A stretch of DNA of 32,595 nt from positions 1 to 32,595 of the forward strand of contig CAZMRW010000046.1 in NCBI GenBank assembly GCA_964568805.1, in the 5' to 3' direction. Positions 18,634 to 26,872 of this stretch are shown in pieces. Origin of the DNA: CAZMRW01 sp964568805 (GTDB taxonomy: Bacteria; Pseudomonadota; Gammaproteobacteria; Methylococcales; Methylomonadaceae). A program made the position numbers and the translations under genes. Position 1 is the stretch's first letter, and the number at the start of each line of letters is the position of its first letter. A model generated the notes under the pieces. That model ran no database searches. It saw only the letters and a list, made by a program, of their open reading frames with translations, and had not been told where the DNA came from.

Positions 18634-20138
18634 GTCCCGCCAACATCGTTCAAAAACTCTGGAATTACTGTGATGTGCTGCGTGATGACGGCATGGGTTA
18701 CGGAGATTATGTCGAGCAATTGACTTATCTGCTGTTTCTTAAAATGGCCGATGAACGCAGCAAGCCGCCTTACAACCAGACCAGCATGGTGCCGGAAAAT
18801 TACAACTGGCAAAGTCTGCTTGAAAAAGACGGCGATGCGCTGTTTGACCATTACCGCCATGTTCTGGAAAACCTGGGCAAGGAAAAAGGTTTGCTAGGGC
18901 TGATTTTTGCCAAATCACAAAATAAATTCCAGGACCCCTCCAAATTGCGGCGCTTGATCATCAACCTGATCAACAACGAGAACTGGTCGAGCATGAGCGC
19001 CGATGTAAAAGGCGATGCTTACGAGGGTTTACTGGAAAAAAACGCGCAGGACACCAAATCCGGGGCCGGGCAATATTTTACGCCGCGTGAATTGATCAAA
19101 GCCCTGATCGATGTCATCCAACCCAAACCGGATGAGAACGTTTGTGATCCGTCCTGCGGAACCGGCGGTTTTTTGCTGGCGGCACATGACTACATTACCA
19201 GGCATAACCCGCACCTGGATCGGGATCAAAAACGCCGGCTCAAAGAAGATAATTTTAAAGGCTGGGAACTGGTGCAAAGTACCGCAAGACTGTGCGCGAT
19301 GAACATGATGCTGCACGGCATTACCGGCAAAACCGATCTGGACGGCAAGGATCAATTGCCGGTACTCGTCGCCGATGCCTTGGCCGCCGATCCCGGTGAC
19401 CGTTTTGACATTATCCTGACCAATCCGCCATTCGGTAAAAAAAGCAGCACCACTGTTGTTGCCAAGGATGGCAAAGTCAGCAAGGAAAAAGACATTGTTG
19501 AACGCGATGACTTTTGTGCGACCACGTCAAACAAACAGCTTAACTTTGTTCAGCACGTTAAAACCCTGCTTAAACAAAATGGGCGCGCCGCGGTCGTGAT
19601 CCCGGACAACGTTTTATTTGAAGGCGGAGTAGGAGAAACGGTACGCCGCGAGTTGCTAAAAGTTTGTGATGTGCACACTTTGCTCAGATTGCCGACGGGG
19701 TTATTTTATGCCCAGGGCGTTAAAGCGAATGTGTTGTTTTTTGATAAAAAACCGGCATCCATTACTCCGCGGACACGTCAACTCTGGATTTATGATCTTC
19801 GCACCAACCAGCACTTCACCTTAAAAACCAATCCGTTGAAGCGTAAGGATTTGGAAGAGTTTGTCATCCAATACAACCCGGAAAATCGTTTTGCCCGCAA
19901 AGCGACCTGGTCGGAAGATAATCTGGAAGGCCGCTGGCGCGCTTATGATTACGAAGAGCTTGTTAACCGTGATAAAGCCAGTCTGGATATTTTCTGGCTG
20001 AAGGACGACAGCCTGGAGGAATCCGACAATCTCCCCGAACCTGACGTTATCGGCTTGGAAATTATTGAAGACTTGGAAGCCGCTTTGGAACAGTTCAAGT
20101 TGATTATTGAAGATATTGGGCTTGAAGAAGTTGAATAG
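18630..20138 (+). CDS. hsdM: Type I restriction enzyme, M subunit (adenine-N6 methyltransferase)
   Basis: HsdM uses S-adenosylmethionine to methylate adenine in the site chosen by HsdS. The modification marks self DNA. The product is 502 residues. The N-terminal HsdM_N helical domain covers about 1-130 (YCDVLRDDGMGYGDYVEQLTY). The GQYFTPRELIKALIDVI lead-in precedes SAM motif I, DPSCGTGGFLLAAHDY, at about 173-188. The catalytic motif IV, ILTNPPFGKKS, is at about 261-271. The start ATG overlaps the stop of the preceding gene as ATGA, so translation is coupled. It is last in the order R-S-X-M, which is not the common M-S-R or R-M-S order. The frame is intact and the system looks functional. Confidence 0.96.
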   Translation: MSPANIVQKLWNYCDVLRDDGMGYGDYVEQLTYLLFLKMADERSKPPYNQTSMVPENYNWQSLLEKDGDALFDHYRHVLENLGKEKGLLGLIFAKSQNKFQDPSKLRRLIINLINNENWSSMSADVKGDAYEGLLEKNAQDTKSGAGQYFTPRELIKALIDVIQPKPDENVCDPSCGTGGFLLAAHDYITRHNPHLDRDQKRRLKEDNFKGWELVQSTARLCAMNMMLHGITGKTDLDGKDQLPVLVADALAADPGDRFDIILTNPPFGKKSSTTVVAKDGKVSKEKDIVERDDFCATTSNKQLNFVQHVKTLLKQNGRAAVVIPDNVLFEGGVGETVRRELLKVCDVHTLLRLPTGLFYAQGVKANVLFFDKKPASITPRTRQLWIYDLRTNQHFTLKTNPLKRKDLEEFVIQYNPENRFARKATWSEDNLEGRWRAYDYEELVNRDKASLDIFWLKDDSLEESDNLPEPDVIGLEIIEDLEAALEQFKLIIEDIGLEEVE

Positions 20139-20509
20139 GGCTGATTGTCAATTCAATGAGCTTAATGGAGCTATTCAGCAAATACACCCCAAAAACAACG
20201 CATGGTGATCCTGAGATCGAAAAAGGTAACTACGGTAACCGCCCGAGATGTGCGACGGTTACCGCTACAGAGCCCGCCAATTCAAGCGGTAACCCAAGTT
20301 AACCAGGGCAACCACGAAAGCATCATAAGTGAGGCGAAATTTGAAAGTGGAAGTATCCGAATCTCTCAAAGCTAAAGTATGGCGACAGGCTGAAAACCGT
20401 ATTTGAAAGTTCACGATTTTAGTGAATGCTAAGAGAGTGGTTTAATAGTATTTCGTTTATTTCGTTTATGCTTTATAATTACTGAACATATTAGTTGGAG
20501 CAAGCGAAA
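20139..20509 (+). other. Gap between the hsd operon and the toxin-antitoxin pair, with inverted repeats and a gene scrap
   Basis: No intact gene was seen. Near 20226-20312 the motif GGTAAC or its complement recurs (CGGTAACCG ... CGGTTACCG ... GCGGTAACCC), and two copies can form a 9-bp stem. At 20341-20406 a 21-codon scrap starts with TTG, reads LKVEVSESLKAKVWRQAENRI and then stops. It faintly resembles the N-terminus of HNH endonucleases and may be a gene remnant. The promoter of the next gene lies at the right end. Confidence 0.4.
20451..20479 (+). promoter_or_regulatory. Promoter of the toxin-antitoxin pair
   Basis: A perfect -10 hexamer TATAAT is at 20474-20479, 30 nt before the antitoxin ATG. 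The -35 region is weak (TTTCGT at 20451-20456, spacer 17). A direct repeat ATTTCGTTT-ATTTCGTTT overlaps the -35 and spacer. It would be well placed for binding by the HTH antitoxin, a common autoregulation arrangement. Operator function is inference. Confidence 0.55.
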
Positions 20510-20965
20510 ATGACTGTATCTAGCGTTGTTCATCTACCCACCCCGCAAGAGGCGGAAGAGGCTAAAATAACCAGTCGGGCATTATCAAAATATGCTCAAA
20601 ATGAACGACTGCACATAAAAATAGCCGGCAATAACAATGAATCCGACGATTTAATCTTACCCGGCTATGCTATCAATTTGCTGCTGGATATCTTAACGGA
20701 GATGTCCAAGGGCAATGCCATAACGGTTATGCCGATTCATGCCGAGCTATCTACGCAAGAAGCAGCTGAACTACTAAATGTGAGCAGACCCCATTTAGTT
20801 GAATTGTTGGAGCATGGCAAAATTCCGTTTAGAAAAGTGGGTACGCACCGCCGCGTTTTGGCTAAAGACGTTTTCGACTATAAACAAAGGATTGATGCAG
20901 ATCGCCTAAAAGCCTTGGATGAATTAGCCGCCCAAGCGCAAGCGCTGGGTATGGGATATGAATAG
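20510..20965 (+). CDS. Antitoxin with excisionase/MerR-like HTH domain
   Basis: The product is 151 residues from ATG 20510, with GGAG about 11 nt upstream. The N-terminal half (1-75) is not recognised. The C-terminal half (about 79-125) is a helix-turn-helix of the excisionase type: LSTQEAAELLNVSRPHLVEL then LLEHGKIPFRKVGTHRRV. Its stop codon shares one base with the start of a PIN-domain gene. This pairing, HTH protein followed at once by a PIN ribonuclease, is that of a type II toxin-antitoxin module. The antitoxin is expected to bind and mask the toxin and to repress the shared promoter. The domain call is firm, the antitoxin role is inferred from context. Confidence 0.8.
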   Translation: MTVSSVVHLPTPQEAEEAKITSRALSKYAQNERLHIKIAGNNNESDDLILPGYAINLLLDILTEMSKGNAITVMPIHAELSTQEAAELLNVSRPHLVELLEHGKIPFRKVGTHRRVLAKDVFDYKQRIDADRLKALDELAAQAQALGMGYE

Positions 20966-21531
20966 TGGCGAAGTTTTCAGTTATTTATGATGCCTGTGTT
21001 TTATATCCCGCGCCGCTAAGGGATTTGTTAATGCAATTGGCTTTAACCGATTTGTTTAAGGCGCGTTGGACCGATCAAATTCATGATGAATGGATTGAAG
21101 CGTTGTTGAGACGGGATAAATACGACAGAAAAACTTTAGAAAGAACGCGTGATTTGATGGATGCCGGTGTGCGTGACGCCAAGGTATCCGGTTATGAACA
21201 ATTAATTGAAGCATTGGCCCTGCCCGATCCGGATGACAGGCATGTTTTAGCCGCTGCGATAAAAGCGGGTGCAAATGCTATTGTCACTTTCAATTTAAAA
21301 GATTTTTCCAGTGATGTTTTATCAAAATACGGCATTGAAGCGATACATCCTGATGAATTTGTTTACTACCAGATTGATTTAGCCCCGGCAATTGCTTGTG
21401 CAGCAATCAAACGGCAACGGGAATCCTTGAAGAACCCGCCAAAAACCAAAGAAGAGTTTTTAGCAATACTGCAAAAACAACAGTTACCGCAAACGGTGTC
21501 GGCTTTAAGAGCTTATATTGAGTTGATCTAA
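20965..21531 (+). CDS. PIN-domain toxin (ribonuclease, PIN_3 type)
   Basis: The product is 188 residues from a GTG start that overlaps the antitoxin stop (TAGTG). The fold signature is visible: VIYDACVLYPAPLRDLL with Asp9, then DEWIEALL with Glu42, LPDPDDRHVLAAAIKAGA with Asp91, and TFNLKDFS with Asp113. These are the four acidic metal-binding positions of PIN ribonucleases. All are present, so the enzyme should be active. PIN toxins of type II modules cut RNA when freed from their antitoxin. The C-terminal 50 residues extend past the core PIN domain. Placement next to a restriction system fits a defence or stabilisation role, which is inference. Confidence 0.85.
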   Translation: MAKFSVIYDACVLYPAPLRDLLMQLALTDLFKARWTDQIHDEWIEALLRRDKYDRKTLERTRDLMDAGVRDAKVSGYEQLIEALALPDPDDRHVLAAAIKAGANAIVTFNLKDFSSDVLSKYGIEAIHPDEFVYYQIDLAPAIACAAIKRQRESLKNPPKTKEEFLAILQKQQLPQTVSALRAYIELI

Positions 21532-21831
21532 GATTTTAAAGCCGCAGCCTTTGCGCAGTTGTAAAAATAGGGGTTACTTTTAATAACTGGTATGTTATCA
21601 AATATTAATTATTTAATAGATTTTATTAAACAATAAGTTACTGTATTTTTATAGCATTGCCGGCTTGCCGGTTCCAGTTACAACGGAAGTGTTTTAATAA
21701 ACACCGACACTCCTGAAGGCAGAAGGCAGGCTTTATACAGTCGATCGAGGTGGCTTTGAGAAGCCGGCGACCCATTTGACTATGATGGTGGGCATTCAAT
21801 AAAGTCAATTGTGAAGGGCACTTATTCACTG
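21532..21831. other. Non-coding stretch after the toxin gene
   Basis: No convincing gene was seen. The left part (about 21540-21660) is strongly A+T rich. The rest holds small hairpins, for example GTGTTT-TAAT-AAACAC near 21690. Short frames here have no recognisable features or SD. Confidence 0.4.
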
Positions 21832-21865
21832 AACGGCTCTTCCACAGTTTGAAACATGAGCCGTT
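21832..21865 (+). terminator. Candidate terminator between convergent genes
   Basis: A perfect 8-bp stem AACGGCTC/GAGCCGTT with an 18-nt loop is followed on the plus strand by TGTTT. It lies between the PIN toxin (plus) and the lipoprotein gene (minus). The loop is long, so the call is moderate. Confidence 0.45.
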
Positions 21866-21874
21866 TGTTTAGTA

Positions 21875-22207
21875 TTATTTCTTTTTATAAAAATTAGCGG
21901 TGTAGCAAGACATCAACGCGCCCCTAACCTTGGCAATATCGTTTTGTTGATAGAGTTTGCTGTTCTTGTCGCTGATGGTAGGCATCAGGTTTTTGGTTTC
22001 ATCGGAAATATCGCTATTGCTAAAAACGTCATCGGCTACACAATTACAGTAAGTGTTAGCCTGTTCAGTTGGACGTGTGGAACTCTCCTGTTTTATACAG
22101 CTATCAATGAAAGTTGACTTAACCATGTCATTATTATTTTTCTCTCCGCTGCACGCTGATAAATCGAGACATAAAGCCGCGATAATCACAAATATTTTCT
22201 TAGTCAT
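21875..22207 (-). CDS. Small putative lipoprotein
   Basis: The product is 110 residues from ATG 22207, with AAGGA about 6 nt upstream. An ATG five codons earlier is open but lacks that SD. The N-terminus MTKKIFVIIAALCLDLSAC is a lipoprotein signal peptide with the lipobox LSAC, so the mature chain should be lipid-anchored. The mature part is hydrophilic and has four more cysteines, including a CNC motif (TYCNCVADDVF) and one near the C-terminus, which could form disulphides in the periplasm. No family is recognised. It faces the toxin gene convergently. Confidence 0.7.
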   Translation of the reverse strand: MTKKIFVIIAALCLDLSACSGEKNNNDMVKSTFIDSCIKQESSTRPTEQANTYCNCVADDVFSNSDISDETKNLMPTISDKNSKLYQQNDIAKVRGALMSCYTANFYKKK

Positions 22208-22763
22208 TTCATTCCTTATCATCGAATTATCATTAGGGAGTATTAATGTTCACTTATAAATTTTAACGTAATCCGGTGTTAAGACAAATTTATTTACACT
22301 GGCTTGGTTAATACGGTCTCAAGCATTCAAGAGAGTTCAATAGGTGGAAATACCCTGCAGATAGCGACGGTAAGCGATGGCCTTTTTGTACCTCTTTATC
22401 ATTGCAACAAGGCATAACCAGGGAGAGAAGGGCAACAATTTTATGCCGTCTTTGCCGCGGTTTAATATATCATTCCCGTGAGAAGGCTACCAATATCGAC
22501 GCGCTGTTTAGATCGACCGGCAAGCATTCCGCAGTTATCGCAGATATACACTGGAAATCCTTTTTATGTACTTATTGAACAGGGCAGCAAACAGCGCCGC
22601 GCTTTCGATGTGCCACTTTTGTATGCCGGTTACCGCGAACGTTGGGCGCTGCCTGCGGAGCCCGATGAGATAAGATACTCCGGAAACCGCGATCGTCGAT
22701 CAGTCGATTTGAGTCTTTGCAGTCCTGCTAGGCGAATTTACAAGTTTGAAAAGGAGAACACCC
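22208..22763. other. Non-coding or decayed stretch before the cytochrome gene
   Basis: About 550 nt without a gene I can support. A 97-codon frame at 22478-22771 has no recognisable domain, starts at GTG without an SD and overlaps the SD and start of the cytochrome gene in another frame, so I do not call it. The composition becomes G+C richer towards the right, in step with the next genes. Confidence 0.4.
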
Positions 22764-23507
22764 ATGTCTGAACTGAAATCTTATCCTGTGTGGGACGCGG
22801 GCACCCGCTGGTTTCACTGGATCAACGCGCTCTGCGTCATTGCTCTCGCGGTTGTGGGGACCGTGATTCTCAACGCGGGTGATCTTGGCGTCCCCAACCC
22901 CGGCAAAGTGGCTCTCAAAACAGTCCACGCCTGGATCGGTTATGTCTTTGCACTGAATCTACTCTGGCGCATCGCGTGGGCTTTTCTGGGTAACCGCTAC
23001 GCCAGGTGGGGGGCGTTCCTTCCCGGAGGGAAAGGATACCTGCAGGCGGTTCGCAGCTATGTTGCAGCCTTCGCCGCAGGCCGCCCGGAGCAGTATCTGG
23101 GACACAACCCATTGGGGCGACTGAGTGTAACCATGCTGTTTCTGCTTCTTGCTATCCAGGCCCTCACCGGCTTGGTCCTGGCGGGAACCGATCTGTTCTA
23201 TCCACCCATCGGGCACTGGATCGCGCAGTGGGTAGCCTCAGCCGGCGTCGCGCCGGATTCGTTAGTGCCTTATTCACCCCAGATGTACGATACGGCAGCC
23301 TACGAAAGCATGCGTGCTGTCCGCAAGCCCATCGAAGTGGTGCATCTCTACAACTTTTATGTGCTGGCTGCCGTTGTCGTTATGCACGTGGCTGCGGTTA
23401 TTATTACCGAGCTTAGGGAAGGCGGCAGCATCATTTCTGCCATGTTCACAGGGCGAAAGATTATTGACGGGCGTCCCGTAGACGACGATCGCAGCAGCCA
23501 TGACTGA
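22764..23507 (+). CDS. Cytochrome b561 family membrane protein
   Basis: The product is 247 residues from ATG 22764, with AAGGAG 8 nt upstream. It is a four-helix integral membrane cytochrome of the bacterial b561 / Ni-Fe hydrogenase b-subunit type and passes electrons in the inner membrane. Candidate heme ligands are His18 (TRWFHWINAL), His55 (KTVHAWIGYVF), His194 (VVHLYNFYV) and His208 (VVMHVAAVII). This gives two pairs on helices that sit where the family expects them. The basic N-terminus precedes helix 1. Its 3' end overlaps a small frame by 8 nt. The electron partner is not visible nearby, as no hydrogenase or cytochrome c gene is in the window. Confidence 0.9.
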   Translation: MSELKSYPVWDAGTRWFHWINALCVIALAVVGTVILNAGDLGVPNPGKVALKTVHAWIGYVFALNLLWRIAWAFLGNRYARWGAFLPGGKGYLQAVRSYVAAFAAGRPEQYLGHNPLGRLSVTMLFLLLAIQALTGLVLAGTDLFYPPIGHWIAQWVASAGVAPDSLVPYSPQMYDTAAYESMRAVRKPIEVVHLYNFYVLAAVVVMHVAAVIITELREGGSIISAMFTGRKIIDGRPVDDDRSSHD

Positions 23508-23703
23508 GCTTCCGCAGCACGCAGGCGTCCGATTAGACATTCAGGCCGATAGGCTGCAAGCTCCTTATGAATCTATGTTAGCCGAGTCCTTGCAGGTTGG
23601 GCGGCTATTTGGCGTCCCGGCATTGAATGGTATTGCTGGAGCTGCAACACAACCTGCTCAGCCAAACAAGAGATCGGGGGCGGATAATTTATGGCCAAGA
23701 TGA
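23500..23703 (+). CDS. Possible small hypothetical protein (67 residues)
   Basis: This frame fills the gap between the cytochrome and hydrolase genes exactly. It starts at ATG 23500, overlaps the cytochrome stop by 8 nt, and its end overlaps the hydrolase start by 13 nt. Such tight overlaps suggest coupled translation. The sequence (MTELPQHAGVRLDIQADRLQ at the start) has no membrane segment, motif or family I recognise. It could be chance, since the gap is only about 180 nt. Confidence 0.3.
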   Translation: MTELPQHAGVRLDIQADRLQAPYESMLAESLQVGRLFGVPALNGIAGAATQPAQPNKRSGADNLWPR

Positions 23704-24467
23704 TTGTCATGATTCATGGCATGTGGGGCGGCTCCTGGTATTGGGAGAATTATCGGAAATTTTTTGAGGCCAGCGGCTACCGGTGCGTCGCGCCCGACCT
23801 GCCCTTTCACAATGTTCATCCGGAAAACGCGCCCGATCCTGCGCTCGGAAACACAAGCTTGATACGCTATGTGGAATTTCTTGAGGAGACAATAGAAAAG
23901 CTTCACGCCGAGCCGATTTTGATGGGCCATTCCATGGGCGGGTTGCTCGCGCAACTGCTCGCAAGCCGCGGCAAGGTGAAACCGGAGGCTCTGGTGCTGC
24001 TCACTCCCGCCGCTCCGGCAGGCATCATGTCGATTACACCCTCTTCGTTCAGGAGCTTTTTGAGCCTGCAATTACGCTGGGGATTCTGGCGAAAGCCGGG
24101 ACGGCAAACCTTTGGAGAAGCCGTTTATTCGATGCTCCATCTGCTTTCACCTGAAGATCAACAAAAAACGTATGAAAAGTTCGTTTATGAATCAGGGCGA
24201 GCCGGATGCGAGATGGGTTACTGGTTCTTTGACTGTAACCATGTTTCGCGGATTAATGAAGCCACCGTGACCTGCCCCACCCTGATTATTGCCGGTGCGC
24301 AGGATAGGATCACGCCGGTTTCGGTTGTCGACCGGATTTACCAAAAATACAAGTCAGTGGCCACGTATATCGTATTCAAGGATCATGCGCACTGGGTTGT
24401 GGCGGAACCGGGATGGGAAGATGTGGCGAATGCTGTCCTTGGTTGGCTTAATGATCGATACACCTGA
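23691..24467 (+). CDS. Alpha/beta hydrolase
   Basis: The product is 258 residues from ATG 23691, with a GGGGGCGGA purine-rich stretch upstream. The fold is clear: IHGMWGGSWYW oxyanion-hole region near 8-18, the nucleophile elbow MGHSMGG with Ser81, the acid in GAQDRITP near Asp205, and the histidine in DHAHWV near 231-236. The catalytic triad is therefore complete. The substrate is not evident. Esterase or lactone-hydrolase activity is common in this group. It probably forms a unit with the upstream cytochrome b561. A terminator-like hairpin follows 58 nt after its stop. Confidence 0.92.
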   Translation: MAKMIVMIHGMWGGSWYWENYRKFFEASGYRCVAPDLPFHNVHPENAPDPALGNTSLIRYVEFLEETIEKLHAEPILMGHSMGGLLAQLLASRGKVKPEALVLLTPAAPAGIMSITPSSFRSFLSLQLRWGFWRKPGRQTFGEAVYSMLHLLSPEDQQKTYEKFVYESGRAGCEMGYWFFDCNHVSRINEATVTCPTLIIAGAQDRITPVSVVDRIYQKYKSVATYIVFKDHAHWVVAEPGWEDVANAVLGWLNDRYT

Positions 24468-24525
24468 GCAGCGCAGGCCCGGGCCGCGCTTATCTATAAA
24501 GATATTTTGTCCTGCATCCGTGCGT

Positions 24526-24554
24526 TCAAAAATACCTGTTCAAGGCATTTTTGA
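24526..24554. terminator. Bidirectional terminator-like hairpin
   Basis: The arms TCAAAAATACCT and AGGCATTTTTGA form a stem of about 12 bp with one mismatch and a short loop. The A-run and T-run within the arms give a T-rich end on either strand. It sits between the converging hydrolase (plus) and LOG-family (minus) genes, 6 nt from the stop of the latter. Confidence 0.7.
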
Positions 24555-24559
24555 TTGAA

Positions 24560-25150
24560 TCAGGTTTCATCCTTGCCAACCCAATGTCTTACTGCGGGAG
24601 GACGGTAATTGGCATAACGGTCCAGCAGCGTGTCCGGATTTGACTCCACCATCAGCATGGCGTGGTGGTGTTGCTTGACAAATTGCTCTGCCAAGACATG
24701 ATCCAGAAACTTGATCAGCGAGTCGTAATAGCCTTCAACATTGAGCAAGCCGCAGGGCTTGTCGTGAAAGCCAAGCTGCGCCCAGGTCCAAATCTCGAAT
24801 AATTCTTCCAGCGTCCCTATGCCGCCGGGCAGGGCTAAAAACCCGTCTGCCAGCTCGGCCATGAGCATCTTCCTCTCGTGCATGGATTGGGTGACATGCA
24901 ATTCGGTCAGCTTTTTGTGCGCGACTTCTTTATGAGCCAGGGCTTTCGGTATGACGCCGATAGCCTGGCCGCCAAGCGCCAAAACCTGATCCGCGACCAT
25001 GCCCATGATGCCGATGCCGGCGCCACCGTAAACCAGCCGAATATTGCGGCTGACCAGAGATTCAGCCAGCGCATGGGCTGCCGAGCCATAGGCCTCCAAT
25101 CGTCCGGGGCTGGAGCCGCAATAGATGCAGATGCTGTTAATTGCCGTCAT
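24560..25150 (-). CDS. LOG family protein (nucleoside 5'-monophosphate phosphoribohydrolase)
   Basis: The product is 196 residues from ATG 25150, with AGGA upstream. The LOG family cleaves nucleoside 5'-monophosphates to the base and ribose 5-phosphate. In plants and some bacteria this releases cytokinins, and in many bacteria it acts on AMP-like substrates. The family signature PGGIGTLEE is at 108-116, with Arg93 in HERKMLM before it and the nucleotide-binding loop VYGGAGIGIMG near 40-50. The N-terminal CIYCGSS is also typical. It is transcribed in the same direction as the downstream-placed YeeN gene, 88 nt apart. The substrate cannot be told from sequence alone. Confidence 0.92.
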   Translation of the reverse strand: MTAINSICIYCGSSPGRLEAYGSAAHALAESLVSRNIRLVYGGAGIGIMGMVADQVLALGGQAIGVIPKALAHKEVAHKKLTELHVTQSMHERKMLMAELADGFLALPGGIGTLEELFEIWTWAQLGFHDKPCGLLNVEGYYDSLIKFLDHVLAEQFVKQHHHAMLMVESNPDTLLDRYANYRPPAVRHWVGKDET

Positions 25151-25238
25151 GGTTGCATTCCTGTCATAGGGCAGTGCCGATAACCGGTTTCCTGATTACA
25201 TTAAGTTCAGCCAAAATCGAAACGGCGGAAACTGGATG

Positions 25239-25955
25239 TCAATACTCGGCATCATGATAAACATTCTGAACATCATCCAGGTCGTTAAGCATATCCAAAA
25301 ACTTTTCAAACATTGGGATATCATCACCGTTGATCGGGGTGGCGCTTTTTGGCAGAAATTGAATCTCGTCCACGTCAAAATCAATCTCGCCGAAGGCATC
25401 CGATAACGCTTGTTTGGCTTTGAAATAGTCGGCATGAGGCGTGAAGACGGTGACTTTGCCGTCCTCGTTTTCAATATCGCTAACGTCGACATCGGCCGAA
25501 AGCAGCGCTTCAAGAACAGCGTCCTCGTCGGTATTTTTAAAGGCCAGGATAGCGGCATGGTCAAACATATGGCTGACCGTGCCCTGAGTGCCGATTTTAC
25601 ATTTGGTTTTGGTAAAACACAGACGTACATCGCCAAACGTACGGTTAGGGTTATCGGTCAGGCAGTCGACGATCACCTTGCAGCCGCCGGGGCCATAGCC
25701 TTCGTAGCGCGCAGGCGAGAAATCTTCGCCGCCGCCGCCTTTGGCCTTGTCGATGGCTTTCTCGATGACATGGGTCGGGACCTGGTCTTTCTTGGCGCGC
25801 TCAATCAGCCCCCGCAATGCCAAATTGCCGGACGGATCAATGCCTCCCGATTTAGCGCATACATAGATTTCACGGCCATATTTGCTGTAAACCTTCGCCT
25901 TGGCATCAGACGTTTTGGCCATAGACACTTTACGGTTTTGATAGGCTCTGCCCAT
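25239..25955 (-). CDS. yeeN: YebC/PmpR family protein, YeeN type
   Basis: The product is 238 residues from ATG 25955, with GGAG about 10 nt upstream. YebC proteins form three-domain, crescent-shaped molecules. Members have been described as DNA-binding regulators and, more recently, as ribosome-associated factors that help translation of difficult sequences. Recognisable blocks are MGRAYQNRK, KVYSKYGREIYVCAKSGG, VIEKAIDKAKGGGGEDF, RYEGYGPGG and the C-terminal DDVQNVYHDAEY. The N-terminus and overall length match E. coli YeeN rather than YebC itself, which starts with AGHSKW. The gene is intact. Confidence 0.9.
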   Translation of the reverse strand: MGRAYQNRKVSMAKTSDAKAKVYSKYGREIYVCAKSGGIDPSGNLALRGLIERAKKDQVPTHVIEKAIDKAKGGGGEDFSPARYEGYGPGGCKVIVDCLTDNPNRTFGDVRLCFTKTKCKIGTQGTVSHMFDHAAILAFKNTDEDAVLEALLSADVDVSDIENEDGKVTVFTPHADYFKAKQALSDAFGEIDFDVDEIQFLPKSATPINGDDIPMFEKFLDMLNDLDDVQNVYHDAEY

Positions 25956-26345
25956 TTTGTTGCTGCTCCGATGACAATAATAAAGGGGTAGATTTTACAG
26001 ATAAGACGTTGCATAGGGAACTGCTGAATTGGCTAACCATGCTGGGCATGTTGAAAATTCACAGTCATACCACAAGATTTGATCTATTATGCGATGCCGG
26101 TCGGGTGACTAGTGTCGACCAATTTTAGCTCAAGTATCGAAGGTTAGCAGTCGGCCATATTGCGATAGTCACTTAATTCAAAATCAAAGCGTCTTATAGG
26201 CTGGTAAAGAGTAGTAAGCAGACTTCCACAAACTTGCTATTTCAAGTGGGTGTTTAGCTGGCTTATTGCAAGCCTATTATCGCATCGGGCTGAAATTCGA
26301 GGAGTTTGACGCCATGATTTATTTTAACTACACGGTTTGAACTGC
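25956..26345. other. Non-coding stretch between yeeN and the kinase remnant
   Basis: No gene was found. Near 26299-26340 a purine-rich GAGGAG is followed by ATG and eight codons to a stop (26314-26340), which could be the cut-off start of a lost gene. Nothing else stands out. Confidence 0.35.
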
Positions 26346-26806
26346 TTAGGCCTTAGGCTCCCGGTTCATCGGCAGATGCAAGTGCAGCATGGTGCCACTC
26401 CCCGGTGCACTCTCAATTTTCAGTTTACCTCCCAGCCGTTCGGCTCGCTGGCTCTGGTTACGCAAACCGCAGCCTAAACTGACTGTGCTTGGGTCGAAGC
26501 CGCAACCGTTGTCATGCACGACTATCTCTATGGCATTATCACTGTGCCGAACCGTCAGTGTAAGCTCAGTAGCGGCGCCGTGTTTCAATGCGTTGGCGAT
26601 GGCCTTCTGCGTCAATCGCAATAAATCCAACGCCATCGCATCGATCGCAATCCGCCAGCGCGTGAAATGCAAATGAAACAGCTCGGCTTGCGCGCGCAAT
26701 TGCCACTCATCCGCAGTCGTTTTTTCGTGCTTCGCTGTCTTCGCCACTCGTGTTGTGCCTCCGCCTGCTGTTGCATTGCGTAAAAATGATTATGCACGTA
26801 TCGCAA
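26346..26806 (-). pseudogene. Sensor histidine kinase remnant (C-terminal ATPase part)
   Basis: A frame with GTG start at 26747 (133 residues) contains the HATPase domain of a NarX/LiaS-type kinase: IANALKHG (N-box) near 50-57, HDNGCGFD (G1) near 78-85, and GCGLRNQSQRAERLGG (G2 region) near 92-107. The sensor, the membrane part and the phospho-acceptor histidine domain are missing. The region 26806 to about 26725 reads in a different frame as HNHFYAMQQQAEAQHEWRRQ, the type of linker found before the histidine domain. This points to a frameshift plus a 5' deletion. The gene lies next to an intact response regulator, so it is probably what is left of its partner. An alternative is a stand-alone ATPase domain protein. 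Confidence 0.6.
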
Positions 26807-26872
26807 TGCGTCAGTTCATCGCATACGAATTCTCATTCTAACGGAGTCAGCGGCGTTTCAAAATGATGAGGG

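Noticed and set aside
20226..20312. GGTAAC-rich inverted repeats as a CRISPR array
   Set aside because: The copies are short, irregularly spaced and in both orientations, with no constant repeat or spacer length.
21638..21829. 63-codon minus-strand frame after the toxin gene
   Set aside because: Possible transposase scrap was considered, but no motif supports it.
22478..22771. 97-codon plus-strand frame before the cytochrome gene
   Set aside because: GTG start without SD, no recognisable content, and it overlaps the SD and start of the cytochrome gene in another frame.
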